This document shows, one piece after another, positions 33,901 through 42,236 of a stretch of DNA of 64,000 bases. This DNA is from Craspedostauros australis (Eukaryota; Bacillariophyta; Bacillariophyceae; Mastogloiales; Achnanthaceae). The position numbers and the translations under genes were made by a program. Under the pieces are notes generated by a model, which saw only the letters and a program-made list of their open reading frames with translations, was not told where the DNA came from and ran no database searches. Every line of letters begins with the position of its first letter. The stretch's first letter is position 1. The stretch spans positions 620,001 to 684,000 of the forward strand of contig JAMXDE010000004.1 in the NCBI GenBank assembly GCA_026770025.1, read 5' to 3'.

Positions 33901-36900
33901 GGCCGGAACTAAGGCCCCTCCCGTAGACCGTAGTACCCCTTCCCAATCCTCCAGTGCCTTTTGTGTTCTTTGCGTCACCGTTTCGAAGGACTCACCCGGT
34001 CTTGATACCACCAGGTCTGCGTCGTCAACGAAGCTAAGACCCACCAAGTTCACTTTCTTGTTGCTGAGAACCGAAACGAAGTTCGCCCCATGACGCTGGG
34101 CGCGCATGGCCTCGAACATAGGTGAACTGATGGCGGCCCAAGCCGCTGGCCCACAGCCGTTGCCCTGGGCTAAGCCCTGCATTGGCACCCATCCCGTGTT
34201 TCCGTAGGTCCTGGAGGACACCCCGTATGCTGTGCGTATGTGATGTTCTGCCTGTTGCAGAGTGCCAAACATGGACTTCACTGCCGATCGCCTTCCGCCT
34301 GCATGCACCATGGCCATCGATGCCACACTGTGAACCACCCTGTCATAGCATGACTTTGCGTCGTTGGAGCATATGGCCCCATTCTGCCGCTTTTGCCTCA
34401 TGACGTCGACCACCACTCTCTTACACAGAGCGGCTGTTGACGCCTTGTGGCCTTTACGGCTCCCAAACTGTTCTGTTGCCATTCGGCCGTTGCTTTCAGC
34501 CGTTTGCATCAGATCTCTTCCCAGTTTCTTGTTATTCATGTTGAAGGCGGGGTGGAACAGCTGGATGGTTCGCATCTTTGCGACATCGAACACTCCAGCT
34601 TTCTTGAGGATCTGGAAGTCGGTCATCACTCTCCACGATGTGGGGGAGAACCCTGTCTCATATGGAATCCTTCGCAGTCGACAGTCGATCGCCGCAAGTC
34701 CTTCGTGTTGAGCCGCCGCCTTGAAGTGACCAAAGTGGGGGGCCGACGGTTCGGACGATGTTCGTTCCTTCTGTTTTGCCCATCCATCAACGTGGTCTTG
34801 TACTGTAAACGAGGTATTGGGCGGCGCTGAAGGGGTCGATCCTACTTGCGTCAGCAGCATACGTGGGTACTCGTCCGTCAGTTGTGTGGGCTTCCACTTC
34901 CCTTCACATACTCGGTTGGCGTCTGCGGTGTCCGCGAGGAAACCAAAGCGACGCCGCAGTTCGCCGGTCATGAATGGGGTACACGATGTTTGGAGGAAGC
35001 GTTTCTTGTTCTCCACAATGCACGCCTTTTCGATGGCGTGCTTCGTATCGCACACTGTCAACTCCCCGTCGTCCCCAGTAACTGTGACCTTTGTGGCTAG
35101 CGTTTGCTTGGGCTTGAGGCACGCCTTGAGACGCCGGTTGTCTCGAATCTGGCGTTCCCTCATTCTGCGAATATGGCTCGCCGTGTTCTCCAGTGCCGTA
35201 CCCCACCTTGCTGATTCTTCCACTCCTTTGTGTAGCATGAAATCGTCCCGCATTTGAGATGCGGTTGGTTTTGCGGCTGCATAGGCCTGCCTGGCGGCAT
35301 CCATCTTCTCTCTTACTTGCTCCGGGCATAGCTGGCGTGGCCTGTGGATCCGCAGTCGTTTGGCCAGCCGCTTTATGAGGGACGAGCTGATGTGAATGTT
35401 GTTCTGTTTTTTCCATACCGATGTCCAAAGCCTGACCTCGTCTCTGAGCCGCTTCAGTGTCGGTGACCATTCTAGTGCCCCCATTCTCAGCTTCCTGCAT
35501 TCCGCCTCTGCTTCTACTCGGAGCTGGTCCATCCCCGCATCAATGGCGTTGTACTCCTTGGCCAGCTCTGTGGTGACCCTACCCTGGGTACGGACGGCCT
35601 TCTCGAGCTCCTCAATTCTCCAGTGGTACCCTCTTTGTTGCGCCTTGCACCACAGCGCTTCCTGGTACTTGCCCACCGCCGTTTGGTCCACCATTCGTAG
35701 ACGTCGTGGCTCCACTCCCACCAGCGGGTTCAAGATGCCGATGGTGCTTGCCTCTTTGATGTCGGCCCACAGCATCCTGTGGTCGGAGTCAATAGCTTCT
35801 CCAAAGCCCAAGTAGCCGGCCTCCATAAGTTCGACGTCGCTCGTCACGTAAATGCCGTCGATCGGGACATGGTTCCTGTTGCGGTGCTGGGTTGCTTGTC
35901 TTTGGAGGTTGGGGTGCATATCCGTGATTGCCTCACGCATGCCCAGCTCGCTGAACACTTCGGCGCATCTGCCTTCGTTGACATCTTGGTTTGCGTCTAT
36001 GCCGACTACCACACTATCGCCGTCCTGCTTCCACTCCCGTATACTCTGCGCGAGGTCGAGCAGCATTGCCTCCCTGGGTTCCCTTGTGTCCCCTCGCCCA
36101 AGGAGATAGGTACGCTGCTGGGCCCAAGTGGAAGTTGGTCGGCTTGATGTGCATGCTCGATAGGCTGCCACCACTCGTATGTGCTTGCCCTTGCGCCCTT
36201 CTATCCTCTGCCACACCCATCGTCCCAGGTTGTCCGGGTCCTCCCCTTCGTCGACCACTCGCTTGGCGAGATATTTTGACGTTGCAATTCCTGTGCCTCC
36301 GAACTGCACTTTGTTTGCATGTGGGCTGTTGCGGTTGTAGGCCGCGCTAGCCTTGGTGTGCCCGCCCCATTTCACTGCTCTTCTGGACCATGAATCCCCG
36401 GTCTTCATCGACTTCCAGTTGAGTCCAATTTCCGCCATCATGAGCACGTGAATGTGTCTTCGTTTTACTTCTTCTCCAATTTGGCCGTTCTTGCGTTTCC
36501 ATGGTTCCACTGGTAACCTCCCAATGTTTTGGAACGCGAGCCTGATTGTACCTGCTCGCGGTTGCCTCATTGTGTTGCCAAAAATACCGTCTTCGGGCAT
36601 GGTCTGTGTTGTGTTTGTTGATGTTGGGTCCTTTTCCGTTGGGGCCTGAGTGTTGCTGTCGTCTGTTTCGCGTGTCTCTTGTCTTGTCCCGTTTGTTCGC
36701 CTGTCGTGGCCTTTTTGGGCGGGCTGAAACGTTGTCGCTCTCTTTTTATTTTTTTGGCTGTTAGGTATCTTAACCCTCTGTAACGGTCGTTGGTTCTCAC
36801 GTACGCCGGTCTCCGTTCGTTCCTCGGTGTGCAAGGTCTCCCTACTCGGCTCCGTGCCTTCCCGTTCGTCCTCCCTTGTCTGAATTTCTTGTTGGCCTTC

Positions 36901-37023
36901 TTCCTTTGATTGCTGCCTCCCTTCGCTTAGTGGGGTTTCTACCCCATTCGTCCTCCCTCTAACCAGTTGGGTGGATTCCGGTCTTGGTTCACCACCCTTG
37001 GTTTGTCCTGAGGGTACCCTCAT
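30937..37023 (-). CDS. LINE-1el ORF2: endonuclease, reverse transcriptase, RNase H
   Basis: 2028 residues. A charged N-terminal region (1-150) is followed by an APE-type endonuclease at about 165-422 ('FQNIGR', 'MMAEIGL', 'GIDANQDV', 'SDHRMLW'). The reverse transcriptase spans about 740-1050 and contains 'ICSNDAKSCYDRV', 'QGLAQGNGCGPAAW' and the active-site 'FVDDAD' (998-1003). RNase H is at about 1503-1650 with Asp in 'VSDGSF', Glu in 'YRSELAG', Asp in 'GLDGMKA' and 'RGHQDD'. A CCHC zinc motif follows (Cys1758, Cys1761, His1769, Cys1773). It performs target-primed reverse transcription. The ATG overlaps the ORF1 stop. The combination of endonuclease, RT and RNase H is found in I-like/Ambal-like clades; exact clade not determined. 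Confidence 0.93.
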   Translation of the reverse strand: MRVPSGQTKGGEPRPESTQLVRGRTNGVETPLSEGRQQSKEEGQQEIQTREDEREGTEPSRETLHTEERTETGVRENQRPLQRVKIPNSQKNKKRATTFQPAQKGHDRRTNGTRQETRETDDSNTQAPTEKDPTSTNTTQTMPEDGIFGNTMRQPRAGTIRLAFQNIGRLPVEPWKRKNGQIGEEVKRRHIHVLMMAEIGLNWKSMKTGDSWSRRAVKWGGHTKASAAYNRNSPHANKVQFGGTGIATSKYLAKRVVDEGEDPDNLGRWVWQRIEGRKGKHIRVVAAYRACTSSRPTSTWAQQRTYLLGRGDTREPREAMLLDLAQSIREWKQDGDSVVVGIDANQDVNEGRCAEVFSELGMREAITDMHPNLQRQATQHRNRNHVPIDGIYVTSDVELMEAGYLGFGEAIDSDHRMLWADIKEASTIGILNPLVGVEPRRLRMVDQTAVGKYQEALWCKAQQRGYHWRIEELEKAVRTQGRVTTELAKEYNAIDAGMDQLRVEAEAECRKLRMGALEWSPTLKRLRDEVRLWTSVWKKQNNIHISSSLIKRLAKRLRIHRPRQLCPEQVREKMDAARQAYAAAKPTASQMRDDFMLHKGVEESARWGTALENTASHIRRMRERQIRDNRRLKACLKPKQTLATKVTVTGDDGELTVCDTKHAIEKACIVENKKRFLQTSCTPFMTGELRRRFGFLADTADANRVCEGKWKPTQLTDEYPRMLLTQVGSTPSAPPNTSFTVQDHVDGWAKQKERTSSEPSAPHFGHFKAAAQHEGLAAIDCRLRRIPYETGFSPTSWRVMTDFQILKKAGVFDVAKMRTIQLFHPAFNMNNKKLGRDLMQTAESNGRMATEQFGSRKGHKASTAALCKRVVVDVMRQKRQNGAICSNDAKSCYDRVVHSVASMAMVHAGGRRSAVKSMFGTLQQAEHHIRTAYGVSSRTYGNTGWVPMQGLAQGNGCGPAAWAAISSPMFEAMRAQRHGANFVSVLSNKKVNLVGLSFVDDADLVVSRPGESFETVTQRTQKALEDWEGVLRSTGGALVPAKSFWWGLSFDYVAGQWRMKTARAAPAQVQVRDAHGVSRELRRLDPGESEQTLGVFMNMTGTSEAQVRYLRRKSEEFADRVVSGGLQHDLVWMAITTRITKTLEYPMEAVTLNQRQWDFVYAPIWSKALPRGGVARTFPRAVLFGPRANGGIGMRNPMVWQLATQIQAMAHEVSTRSITGRMIELSIEQAKMETAGGGSLFKQSFAACGHYVTASWVTQVWANAQKFGVSIEETGPSVRKQRVGDVFLLDSWRCQGYNNKQKGMLNECRLLLKVRTLSDMVTADGTRVMRIAFLGKNGGVTASAGHPRMPGRLTRRHWLLWQEWIEGFTEDRHLRLRRRMQAWIHDDHGWVWWRDPDDEYTAWRRVGQSFQVWRSPPGRRGRRSEFEATATAIRNLPARARRTSPLNEGHRAVWLEALERPRVGETLPSTPRRVAFDSGRCWERGHISGDATDSELRAAVRRGDVLAVSDGSFKMGFGTSAYVLSVLDSGVQSTGCNVVPGGSAVQSAYRSELAGVAGILRELLELEKGGSLGQGPVVVGLDGMKAMENCRDGVAQVNQPSYDMLGHIKAMRERLSVEVRFRWVRGHQDDGPGRLDRWALLNVYCDGEAKRYWEASVGKPKPVWRGEGSFQWSLRIQDTKSSWAASGIHDDIVGATVEGYWGRKLGVVRQARGSTACLGRRKAQGKASWRQRVFVSKMATGFIGVGAKLKQYGVEEQCPWCGQSETAVHVVQCAESGQAWEACFQQYVEELELIGTSGPMVSYIFASLRSYCGRSVRDGFSEEAPVQWWPILLGWIPQEWCDQQAEWFEQYGTGRRFYTIESWARDAVLAGWRFVHGVWRCRNRVKSAAVKALAVAQASMDAVTEEAERSRGFVGWNRLDRAVAAQGSDAVSMAGEHTRSAWLQFVRAVRTGGPEAWVGDGIDDLGPTAGHPVPATGNQGAAPTDASAQGQCSAVVASNPAEGTQAQTQAACGGLCRAERLRLGTIGD
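30952..31028. repeat. Hairpin 2 overlapping the ORF2 C-terminal codons
   Basis: Arms 30952-30987 and 30991-31028 pair almost throughout; the loop is GCA. It shares the CAGGCCGCC...GGCGGCCTGTG core with hairpin 1 but has different outer arms. It encodes the last part of ORF2 (about 'AQTQAACGGLCRAERLRLG'). Confidence 0.9.
37020..37023 (-). promoter_or_regulatory. ATGA stop/start overlap, ORF1-ORF2
   Basis: The coding strand reads CAA GAA TGA for the end of ORF1, and ATG AGG GTA for the start of ORF2, overlapping as ATGA. This suggests termination-reinitiation, a mechanism known for the SART1 retrotransposon (UAAUG) and several viruses. Confidence 0.8.
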
Positions 37024-39908
37024 TCTTGGCCTGCGATCTTCGAGTCGCTGGCGGTTGAACCGTTTGTGGGTGCAGATAGTTCTGTCTGCTTTGTTGGCCG
37101 CACGAGTGGCCTGTTGTCGTCTGTTGCTGGGATGTCAGTTTTGGGTCTGGCTTTCTTCATCGGGCTGACCGCGCGCTTCATGGTTGCATCATTATGGTGG
37201 CGCTCCTTTACCTTGGAGATGCACGCTTCCTTCTCTTTCTTTTTGGCTTGCGCTCTGGTCCTCATTTTCCTGGTGGTCAGTCGAGGGAACGGGGCCCCTG
37301 ATTCATCGTCTGATGAAAGGTCGACCAGGTTGACTACTTCGGCGGAGGTGACGTTGTTCTGCACCTGATAGGAAGGGCCTGATCCCATCGACACGTCGGA
37401 CATTGAACCGTCGTCCTCAGTTTCCATAAAGTCCTTGGCTTTGCTCCTGCCTTGCAGTTCCTCAAGCGTCTGGGTGGCCCGGTCGACGTCCTTTCCTTCC
37501 GGGGGGTTATCGGTTCCGTCGCTGTTGGGTTGGGATGCCGCTGTACCTGCCGCGGATTTGGCCGTGCCTGCTGCACCGGGACCAAGAATAGCTTCCATCC
37601 ATTGGGCCCTGGCCTCCGGGTCGATCACTTCTAGCTTTTTCATTGCTTCACTCACCACTCTCATTGTCTCTTTTTTTGCTTCTGGACATTGCGACTTCAT
37701 TGAAGTGATGGCGGACCTCAGGGACGCGTCGTCGCAGTTGTGCCACCTTCGCATCACTCCCACGGATCCGTGGTCCCCGTCCATGGTTTTGGGTATGGTC
37801 CCAAAGTCGATCGCAAAGGTCATCTTGGGCTGTTTGTTTTCAGGTTCCTCTTTGTCCTCTTCCGGGCGTTGCAGTCCCATGCTGGCGTACCATTCGTTGT
37901 CCACTTGCTTCTTGAGAATGTCCCGCTCCCAATCCGCTTTGATTACCTCGCCGTGCATATTCATCTCGTAGCTTGTGTTGGCATCCCAGATGTAATCTGT
38001 GAACCAGGTGGCTGCTTTGCCGCCACAGTACTTGTACACCACCGTGGGCAGCAGTGGGATTATCATGCTGGCTTCCTCAGCAACGTCCTGGCTGTACACA
38101 AACACTGTGTCGCCCCAATTCCTGCCGTTCTCAACGGCCAGGAACAGCGCTGACCCGTCCTTGTCTCCTGAGGTCGACATGAGCTTGGAGAGGACGTTGC
38201 GCAGGGATACCTTGTTCTTGGGTTCGACGTAGTCGAGGCCGTGGATAAAGGAAACGATGGTGGTCTTTGTGTTCTCCAGGAATTCTTTCTGTTTCTTTTT
38301 GTACAGCATCGCGTTGCGCCTGTCCTCGTGTGTTGCTGGGCGCTGTTCATCGGTGAGGTCGGATATGAAACGGAGGCGCTTGCCTAGGATCCTGTTCTTG
38401 CCTGCCGCAAACAGTTTCCCCATGAGTTGTTCACACTTGATGGCATCTTCCTTACTTGCAAGGATGTGCGCTGCATAAACCTGGTCCTCTTTCTTCACCT
38501 TTTCGTACTTGTCCAGTTTGATTGACTGCATACGTATACCCACCTTGACTTTTGCCTTCACCATATCCTCCAGGTTGTTGATGGCCTCGGTTAAGTCATT
38601 GCAGTTGGTCGATCTGTGGCTGGCGCAGAACCATCCTACTGGCACTTCTTCTCTTGCTTGTACTGTGCACTTGGAAAGTATGATGTCGTTGTCCTGGAGG
38701 CGTCCGTCGTCCTGCAGTTCTGCCCACTCCTTGTTGTGTGAGAAGTAGAACCGGCACCATGTCTGCTTGCCCGCCTTTGTGTACATCTTGTTCACGTAGT
38801 TCCTGATTTTGGAAACCGAGGTCACTTTGTCGCTGTCGGCTGTCAATCCTTGGCCTTGTCCGTCCCATCGGTGTATGATCAGGTCTGGGTCTTGCGTGAA
38901 TAGGTGCGCCATTAGGGTGGCCATTGCCTCGGTCACTTCTTTCTCCACGGATTTGTCTTTCCCTTTCAATGTGGGGCTACGGAAGGTGCAGTAGGTGCTG
39001 AACTTCCGTCCCAACGCCTCGTTGACGTTGCGCTTGTGGTCTTTTTTCACCATTGGCTTGCTGAGGAAGAACTGGCTGGCTGGGAGGAGCGTTGGCCCAT
39101 CTTTGCCTGCCGTAATCGGGGTTGATTTCAGGGCTTCCGCGAACGATGGAGAGTTTTTCTTGTATGGGTTTGTGGCCGTGCTCTCTTGCTTCTCCTTATC
39201 GGTGGTGTTGACTGGTTGGCGCTGTGTATCCTTGTCAGGCTTGGGCTGTAACTTTTGCTTTTGCTTTGTTTTGCTTGTTTGTTGGGTTCCTGCTTTGGTT
39301 GTCTTCGTCGCGGTCGTTTTCGGCTTGTTGTCTCCGCCGATTCTGCGTCGCTTCTCCGGTGATTCGGTCGATGTGGCTTTGTGGACTACTCGGGCGGCTA
39401 TCCAAGGGTTGGTCATGATGCTACCCATGATGTTCCCTTCTTCCCAGAATACTGGTGGGAACATATCGGCTTTCGTGGCCAGGAGTCGAGCCTCCATCTG
39501 TTGCACCTTCTGGTTCGTGGCTGCGTCCCAATGGCAGGCTTTCCCTTTCTTGAATACCTCGGTCCATTCCTCCATTGTCTCTAGATCTCCTCTTTCGCAT
39601 TCGAGGTAGTTGCGGACCACCTTCCATGCTGTGTTGATAGAGTCTCCTGCTCCCACGCACTCCGGGTACGGCTTGGCGTTGCTCATCTCCATCTTCCTCT
39701 TGACTTCCTTCTCTTCCGCTTCCGTCCACGTTGCCTGCTTTTTGGCGATACCGTCGTTGGGTGTGCCCGAGATTTCAACTCCTCCGAAATTCACTTGTTT
39801 CTTCCGCTGTTTGTTGCGGGAGGGGTCACCATCGTCGTTCTTTGTCACTGGCGTCATGCTGGTCTTGTAAACGCTCTGCTTCTTTTTAAATTTTATGTGT
39901 TTTGTCAT
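37020..39908 (-). CDS. LINE-1el ORF1 (putative RNA-binding/structural)
   Basis: 962 residues, ATG at 39908, very Lys-rich at the N-terminus ('IKFKKKQSVYK'). No zinc knuckle or RRM was recognised. It is homologous to the ORF1 of LINE-2el: both share a stretch around 'ATKADMFPPVFWEEGNI' and a 'GWFCASHRSTNCNDLTEAI' pattern (G-W-x3-SH-x2-TN-x2-DL-x-E-x-I). ORF1 proteins of non-LTR elements usually package the RNA; here this is inference by position. The C-terminal region (about 790-900) is acidic and basic low complexity. The stop codon TGA shares two bases with the ORF2 start. Confidence 0.85.
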   Translation of the reverse strand: MTKHIKFKKKQSVYKTSMTPVTKNDDGDPSRNKQRKKQVNFGGVEISGTPNDGIAKKQATWTEAEEKEVKRKMEMSNAKPYPECVGAGDSINTAWKVVRNYLECERGDLETMEEWTEVFKKGKACHWDAATNQKVQQMEARLLATKADMFPPVFWEEGNIMGSIMTNPWIAARVVHKATSTESPEKRRRIGGDNKPKTTATKTTKAGTQQTSKTKQKQKLQPKPDKDTQRQPVNTTDKEKQESTATNPYKKNSPSFAEALKSTPITAGKDGPTLLPASQFFLSKPMVKKDHKRNVNEALGRKFSTYCTFRSPTLKGKDKSVEKEVTEAMATLMAHLFTQDPDLIIHRWDGQGQGLTADSDKVTSVSKIRNYVNKMYTKAGKQTWCRFYFSHNKEWAELQDDGRLQDNDIILSKCTVQAREEVPVGWFCASHRSTNCNDLTEAINNLEDMVKAKVKVGIRMQSIKLDKYEKVKKEDQVYAAHILASKEDAIKCEQLMGKLFAAGKNRILGKRLRFISDLTDEQRPATHEDRRNAMLYKKKQKEFLENTKTTIVSFIHGLDYVEPKNKVSLRNVLSKLMSTSGDKDGSALFLAVENGRNWGDTVFVYSQDVAEEASMIIPLLPTVVYKYCGGKAATWFTDYIWDANTSYEMNMHGEVIKADWERDILKKQVDNEWYASMGLQRPEEDKEEPENKQPKMTFAIDFGTIPKTMDGDHGSVGVMRRWHNCDDASLRSAITSMKSQCPEAKKETMRVVSEAMKKLEVIDPEARAQWMEAILGPGAAGTAKSAAGTAASQPNSDGTDNPPEGKDVDRATQTLEELQGRSKAKDFMETEDDGSMSDVSMGSGPSYQVQNNVTSAEVVNLVDLSSDDESGAPFPRLTTRKMRTRAQAKKKEKEACISKVKERHHNDATMKRAVSPMKKARPKTDIPATDDNRPLVRPTKQTELSAPTNGSTASDSKIAGQE

Positions 39909-40035
39909 TGTTGCAACGTACGTTCACGAGTTCCGAAACCGTTGGCGATAACCGTAGTTTCAGTACTGACTCTTACGTGAATTCAAACCTACTGGGTCTA
40001 CGTACGCCTTTTTAATTCAGCGATTCCAGAAGAGT

Positions 40036-40053
40036 AATCCATCAAACAACACA
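40036..40053. repeat. 18-bp target-site duplication, LINE-1el (right)
   Basis: AATCCATCAAACAACACA, identical to 30632-30649. It is followed by TTGGATACGAAC, as in the unoccupied site at 43771. Confidence 0.95.
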
Positions 40054-40297
40054 TTGGATACGAACATATACCCAACTACCGCCACCGTTTCAATACAGAC
40101 ATCGAATTCCCACTCGCATTCATCACACAGTGCATGGTACTCATATTAAACCAATACAAGCCATTGAAGACACCACGATCGAGATCTCCGCCAAAGGTGT
40201 AATTGCTCAGACAACACACTTCCTCAACAGCCAATCCAATGCCAATCGTTCAACGTCCAACGTCCAACGTCCACCAACCATCGACCATCCTCCCAAA

Positions 40298-41077
40298 ATG
40301 CCGAATGTTACGAACCAACAACTCATTATTGCTGCCGGGGCAGGTGACTTGTCGGTGTTGAAGGAATGGAAGAAGCAGAACAAGACGCAGAATGAAGGAG
40401 TTGATGTCAACGAGGTTACAGACTGGGTCGGTTCCACTCCCCTTCATTACGCATGCTACGAAGGCCGCCTGGAGTGTGTGAAGTACCTCATCGACTCATG
40501 TGGGGCGAACATCAACTGCAAAGACAACGATGGTGACACTCCCCTTCATTACACATGCGAAAAAGGCCAGCTGGAGTGTGTGAAGTACCTCATCGACTCA
40601 TGTGGGGCGAACATCAACTGCAAAGACAACGATGGTGACACTCCCCTTCATTACGCATGCCACAACGGCCACCTGGAGTGTGTGAAGTACCTCATCGAAT
40701 CATGTGAGGCGAACATCAACTGCAAAGAAGACGGTGGTTGGACTCCCCTTCATTGCGCATGCGTTTACGGCCACCTGGAGTGTGTGGAGTACCTCATTGA
40801 ATCATGTGAGGCGAACATCAACTGCAAAGACAACAATGGTTGGACTCCCCTTCATAAGGCATGCGCCAACGGCCACTTGGAGTGTATGGAGTCCCTCATC
40901 AGAGGACTTTCGCCTTCAGCTCACCCACAACTGCAACAATTGCAGCAACACTTACAACAAAACGAACAAGCAAATGAACAACCACAAGAACAGTTGAGAC
41001 AGCAGTTGAAGCGGAAGAAGGAAGAGAATGAACACAAACACAGCAGCCACAAGAGGACCAACATCAGCATTGAATAA
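40298..41077 (+). CDS. Ankyrin-repeat protein, copy 1
   Basis: 259 residues from ATG 40298 (MPNVTNQQL), the position that is conserved in the other two copies; the open frame upstream has no in-frame ATG. After an N-terminal helix pair ('LSVLKEWKKQNKTQ') come five to six 34-residue ankyrin units of the type 'DTPLHYACHNGHLECVKYLIESC', nearly identical at DNA level (102-bp units). The C-terminus is Gln-rich coiled coil ('QLQQLQQHLQQNEQ') followed by a basic His/Lys tail ('KRKKEENEHKHSSHKR') that could act as a nuclear signal (inference). A LINE insertion separates it from its own leader. Binding partner unknown. Confidence 0.85.
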   Translation: MPNVTNQQLIIAAGAGDLSVLKEWKKQNKTQNEGVDVNEVTDWVGSTPLHYACYEGRLECVKYLIDSCGANINCKDNDGDTPLHYTCEKGQLECVKYLIDSCGANINCKDNDGDTPLHYACHNGHLECVKYLIESCEANINCKEDGGWTPLHCACVYGHLECVEYLIESCEANINCKDNNGWTPLHKACANGHLECMESLIRGLSPSAHPQLQQLQQHLQQNEQANEQPQEQLRQQLKRKKEENEHKHSSHKRTNISIE

Positions 41078-42236
41078 GACTAGCTCAGATTCTTCCAAAC
41101 GGAGAACAGGACAGACACCATCTTCTTGTGTGGACAGGGTGACCAAAAACAACCAATCAAGACAAATGCTGAAGTCCTCATGATCACACTCCCATCCATT
41201 CAGACACTGATCGACAAAGCAATCCGACATCACCACGCAAATGATGGCGCTGAAGACGGCACGGCCCCCCATGCAAGTAACTGTCCCTCTTCCCAACCTT
41301 CAACCAAAACACATCCGATACATCCTCCAATGCATCTACACAGGCAAGATATCCTTCAACAACAACACTCATGACGACACCGATGTTGATGACGCAAACC
41401 AGCATCTCTTCATGCAACGCAACTCTGTTCGATGATGATGATGGCGATGGCAATGGTGACCACTCCAACGGCGCCGCATCCCTTCACATTGATACCATCC
41501 ACACAAACACCAACACAAACAATCAGACAAGATGATGAGGCATCAACATCCAAGAGGAACTGTGGGAAGGCTCGCCAGTTTCTCCGCACCTTCACCCACC
41601 CGTTGTGCGACTATGAGAATGGAACCTACCATGAGTATGATCTACTCTGGGAGTTGCCACAGCCAAACGGGCAGCCTGATACTCTGTCCGAACCTTTGTG
41701 CGGGCACGAGGTCATGACGATCGAAGTTGCTGGAAGAGGACGATGTCAGACCACCAGGTCTGTGTGCTGCCGTGGAAAGCACGCCTGCACACATCTGCAC
41801 CCATGTACACACATCGTCAGCATCCCATACTCGTAAAACTGGCAGAACACAACAGTCTCAAACTCGATATCGTGCAGTGGAGCGACAGACATTGAGGATC
41901 GCAACATCCTGTGTGTGTGAGCATCAAGGTTGCGAAGTTGCTGAAACAAGTTCTGCCAATGACGTACAACACCGCATTTCGCAGCATCTATTGCATCGAC
42001 CAACCGCAACAACAGGTCCGGCGCGAATGAAGCTGGCTCCACTAAATCCCTTCATGCATCAACACCCAACTGCCACAGACGAAGCTGATGCCAGCACCTA
42101 TGACAGGGTGGGAATCCAGTGGTTGAATGAAGAAGAACCCGATGTAGTAAGTGGGCCAAAGGTGTCTCGAGGTATATATAATAGTAGTGTACGACCACGT
42201 ATACAAGTACGAGTGCTCTCCAGAGAGCAGAATCTA
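41078..42236. other. Ankyrin copy 1 downstream region with BTB-like remnant
   Basis: It is about 95% alike with 53614-54708 behind copy 3. At about 41240-41440 a short frame reads 'VTVPLPNLQPKHIRYILQCIYTGKISF', like the second half of a BTB/POZ domain, but it lacks a complete domain or a proper start. Another open stretch at 41432-41836 is Thr/Pro-rich then Cys/His-containing, without recognised family. The unit seems to be a decayed gene carried along in the duplication. Confidence 0.55.

Larger units (their letters stand above)
30650..40035 (-). mobile_element. Full-length non-LTR retrotransposon, LINE-1el (9.4 kb)
   Basis: It is flanked by perfect 18-bp target duplications and oriented with its 3' end at the left. 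It ends in a simple-repeat tail that reads (GTTATT)n on the coding strand (30650-30667 region), not poly(A). It has a 127-bp 5' leader (39909-40035), an intact ORF1 and an intact ORF2 that overlap as ATGA, and two long hairpins near the 3' end. There are no stop codons or frameshifts, so it is probably a recent insertion and could be active (inference). The empty site survives in a paralog. Confidence 0.92.
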
